Below, piece by piece: positions 5,881 to 6,813 of a DNA stretch of 6,813 nt. The DNA is from Desulfobulbus sp. (GTDB taxonomy: Bacteria; Desulfobacterota; Desulfobulbia; Desulfobulbales; Desulfobulbaceae). The translations under genes were made by a program, and so were the position numbers. Under the pieces are notes generated by a model that saw only the letters and a list, made by a program, of their open reading frames with translations, did not search any database and was not told where the DNA came from. Within the stretch, counting starts at the first letter, position 1; every line of letters begins with the position of its first letter. The stretch lies in the NCBI GenBank assembly GCA_028684915.1, contig JAQUEZ010000305.1:1-6813 (forward strand). Reading direction: 5' to 3'.

Positions 5881-5940
5881 GCCCCCGTGGTCCGGCCTCT
5901 CACGCCGGCAACAGGAGTTCGAGTCCCCTTGGGGCCACCA
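5881..5940 (+). tRNA. tRNA-Glu(CUC) relic lacking the D arm; probable att scar
   Basis: The 60 nt fold as a Glu tRNA without its D arm. Acceptor GCCCCCG pairs with TGGGGCC (one C-C mismatch, one G-U), then TGGT, anticodon stem CCGGC/GCCGG with loop CTCTCAC (anticodon CUC), 4-nt variable loop CAAC as in other Glu tRNAs, T arm AGGAG/CCCCT around TTCGAGT (one A-C mismatch), discriminator A and encoded CCA. A normal tRNA-Glu is 76 nt, and the 16 missing bases correspond to the D stem-loop. The mismatches and missing arm argue against a working tRNA. Integrases of islands and phages often use the 3' part of tRNA genes as attachment core, and the flanking tandem decamers and nearby mobile remnants support a scarred attachment site. 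The fold is seen; the att role is inference. Confidence 0.65.
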
Positions 5941-5948
5941 ATAAAATC

Positions 5949-5984
5949 AGCCTGTTAGCTAACCTTAGCTAACAGGCTTTTTTT
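5949..5984 (+). terminator. Strong intrinsic terminator after the tRNA relic
   Basis: AGCCTGTTAGCTAA pairs perfectly with TTAGCTAACAGGCT, a 13-14 bp stem with a minimal loop, followed by a run of seven Ts. It lies 8 nt after the CCA of the tRNA relic and would end a transcript through it. The near-symmetric stem may also work, less well, in reverse, since the left side is preceded by A-rich sequence (AATAAAAT). Confidence 0.85.
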
Positions 5985-5987
5985 ATG

Positions 5988-6007
5988 GGTGAGTTAGTGG
6001 TGAGTTG
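5988..6007 (+). repeat. Right pair of GGTGAGTTAG decamers
   Basis: GGTGAGTTAG at 5988-5997 and GGTGAGTTG (one A missing) at 5999-6007, again about 11 bp apart and in the same orientation as the left pair at 5795-5815. Both pairs end in GCCC. The pairs are about 190 bp apart with the tRNA relic and terminator between them. Confidence 0.6.
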
Positions 6008-6052
6008 CCCACCTTCAACGGCAATCGATCCCCCTTTCAATACTGACAAATC

Positions 6053-6247
6053 TTCATTGGCACCGACCGTTGAAACAAAATAGCCCCGTGCCCAAAAATT
6101 CATGCCGCTATAGCTCTTCCTCTGGCCGAGGTATGTCCGCGCTCTATATGGAAACTCCAGCAGAGGAAACAAACAAGTTCGTTTTATGCTAGATTTTTTT
6201 TCGAACCACGGCATATAAATAACACAACATTTCCGACTCATTTCCAA
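6053..6247 (-). pseudogene. IS200/IS605-type tnpA (Y1 transposase) remnant, internally deleted
   Basis: Positions 6145-6053 encode ARTYLGQRKSYSG and then FWARGYFVSTVGANE, the very characteristic near-C-terminal block of IS200-group transposases. Earlier in the same frame (6247 to about 6185) CVIYMPWFEKK faintly resembles the first strand of these proteins (usually a 'HVIF-PKYRKK' type segment). The ~80 residues that should lie between, with the His-hydrophobic-His metal motif, are absent. After GANE the sequence loses similarity and the catalytic tyrosine helix (YI-x2-Q type) is missing. It therefore cannot cut DNA. The frame runs on into the GGTGAGTTAG repeats, showing that the 3' end of the gene was replaced by the att-like region. 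No intact IS ends were found. The C-terminal match is confident, the N-terminal one only suggestive. Confidence 0.65.
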
Positions 6248-6550
6248 TGAGATACCCCTTTGCAGGGCTTAGCTGAACACGATTTTCGTGTTCTTGAATT
6301 CCAGACACCACGCGTTGCTGCCTTTCCCGGCCAATGACGTTTAATCGCAGAGGCGAACATCTTTCTTTGACTTGAGAGAGTTGCGCACGCACCCCTGCAA
6401 AACGGATCCATCGATTCGTTTTCCTCTCGTTCATTTTCCCCGTTGAACCGATAGCTATTCCTTTGTTTTTCCGAAGCCGCATTTTCTTTGCGCGTTCTCG
6501 GGCAAGCTGAACCTATCGTTATCTCAATACATTTTCACCTACCCATCCAT
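6248..6550. other. Gene-poor stretch with one perfect hairpin
   Basis: No recognisable gene. A perfect 8-bp stem with 3-nt loop, GAACACGA/TCGTGTTC, sits at 6275-6293 without a following T-run. A 97-codon minus-strand frame (6482 to 6189) is very arginine-rich, resembles nothing I know and lacks a good ribosome site; I treat it as non-coding. The composition is more GC-balanced than the Hachiman region. Confidence 0.5.
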
Positions 6551-6598
6551 CGGGAGCTGTTACGTCATGCTCCCGGCGGAGCCATGTCGTCTTGCTCC
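6551..6598 (+). promoter_or_regulatory. Two tandem hairpins in the leader of the Rad52-like gene
   Basis: CGGGAGC/GCTCCCG (6551-6575) and GGAGC/GCTCC (6578-6598) both enclose exactly 11-nt loops and share the GGAGC/GCTCC stem core, as if one had been duplicated. They end 24 nt before ATG 6623, with the AAGGAGG ribosome site (6609-6615) between. They could form structured mRNA controlling translation or stability, or be a repressor-binding site on DNA; I see no T-run, so not a simple terminator. Confidence 0.5.
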
Positions 6599-6622
6599 CC
6601 AAACCTATAAGGAGGCAACACC

Positions 6623-6813
6623 ATGGCGCCATTGCAGGAACAGATCCAATCCATCAACGAACGCTTGCGATCATTCGGCAACGAAGCGCGATCCAGGAAA
6701 TCAAGATGACCGACAAGGGAGGTAACCAGATCGGTCAGATCAAGTACGGCTTTCGACCGCAGTACGTCTTTGACAGCGTCAACGAAGTGCTCGGTCCGGA
6801 GAATTGGCGGTAC
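6623..6813 (+). CDS. Rad52/22-like single-strand annealing protein, 5' part, frameshifted, runs off the window
   Basis: ATG 6623 follows AAGGAGG by 7 nt. The first frame reads MAPLQEQIQSINERLRSFGNEA and then stops at 6707-6709. In the shifted frame the sequence continues AIQEIKMTDKGGNQIG and then KYGFRPQYVFDSVNEVLGPENWRY, the N-terminal pattern of bacterial Rad52/22-family proteins (tyrosine-rich, ending NEVLGPENW). Removing one CG from GCGCG (6686-6690) would join the two as NEAIQEIKMTD. So there is a 2-bp duplication, real or an assembly error. Such proteins anneal complementary single strands and are carried by conjugative elements and phages for recombination. If real, translation could restart at ATG 6706, but that lacks a good ribosome site. 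Only about 63 codons are visible; the annealing core lies beyond the window. Confidence 0.6.

Noticed and set aside
6189..6482. 97-codon arginine-rich minus-strand frame
   Set aside because: Unrecognised, unusual composition, no ribosome site, and it overlaps the tnpA remnant in another frame.
1..6813. CRISPR array
   Set aside because: No regularly spaced repeats of CRISPR length were seen; the only regular repeats are the two pairs of decamers near the tRNA relic.

Overview
The window looks like an accessory (genomic-island) stretch of a Gram-negative, probably proteobacterial, chromosome. It is a patchwork of AT-rich defence and accessory genes between more GC-balanced mobile-element pieces. 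No single gene fixes the genus. The proteobacterial reading rests on the Zot/CI-type phage genes, the Glu-type tRNA remnant, the IS200-type transposase fragment and the bacterial Rad52-like gene, and it is tentative.

Left part (1-1000): two overlapping minus-strand genes resemble a filamentous-phage assembly region: a 56-aa one-helix membrane protein and a Zot/pI-like ORF that keeps only the P-loop end. A CI-type helix-turn-helix regulator (575-1000) is divergent to them, with an inverted repeat in the shared intergenic space. Positions 1001-1471 hold no convincing gene but contain a perfect 10-bp palindrome, repeated TAACCAG motifs and an extended -10 promoter.

Centre (1472-4443): a complete, AT-rich, two-gene Hachiman anti-phage system. 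HamA is a DUF1837 nuclease with intact D...ExK residues, and HamB is an SF2 helicase with all core motifs. The genes overlap by 10 nt and share one promoter.

Right-centre (4571-5778): a DUF2628 membrane protein, then a three-helix membrane protein followed by a HigA-like antitoxin with no HigB beside it. An 8-A run appears to be one A short. Adding one A would give the membrane gene a stop and the antitoxin a proper ATG, so one change explains both odd reading frames. A 19/20-bp direct repeat brackets this pair.

Right end (5779-6813): a 60-nt tRNA-Glu(CUC) relic lacking its D arm, flanked on each side by two GGTGAGTTAG decamers spaced 11 bp apart, and followed by a strong hairpin-plus-T-tract terminator. 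It looks like an integration-site scar. Next come an internally deleted IS200/IS605 tnpA remnant (minus strand), a gene-poor stretch, two tandem hairpins, and the start of a Rad52/22-like annealing protein whose frame is broken by an apparent 2-bp CG duplication.

Overall this is a defence-island neighbourhood built by repeated mobile-element traffic. The Hachiman pair looks intact and functional, while most surrounding mobile genes are decayed.
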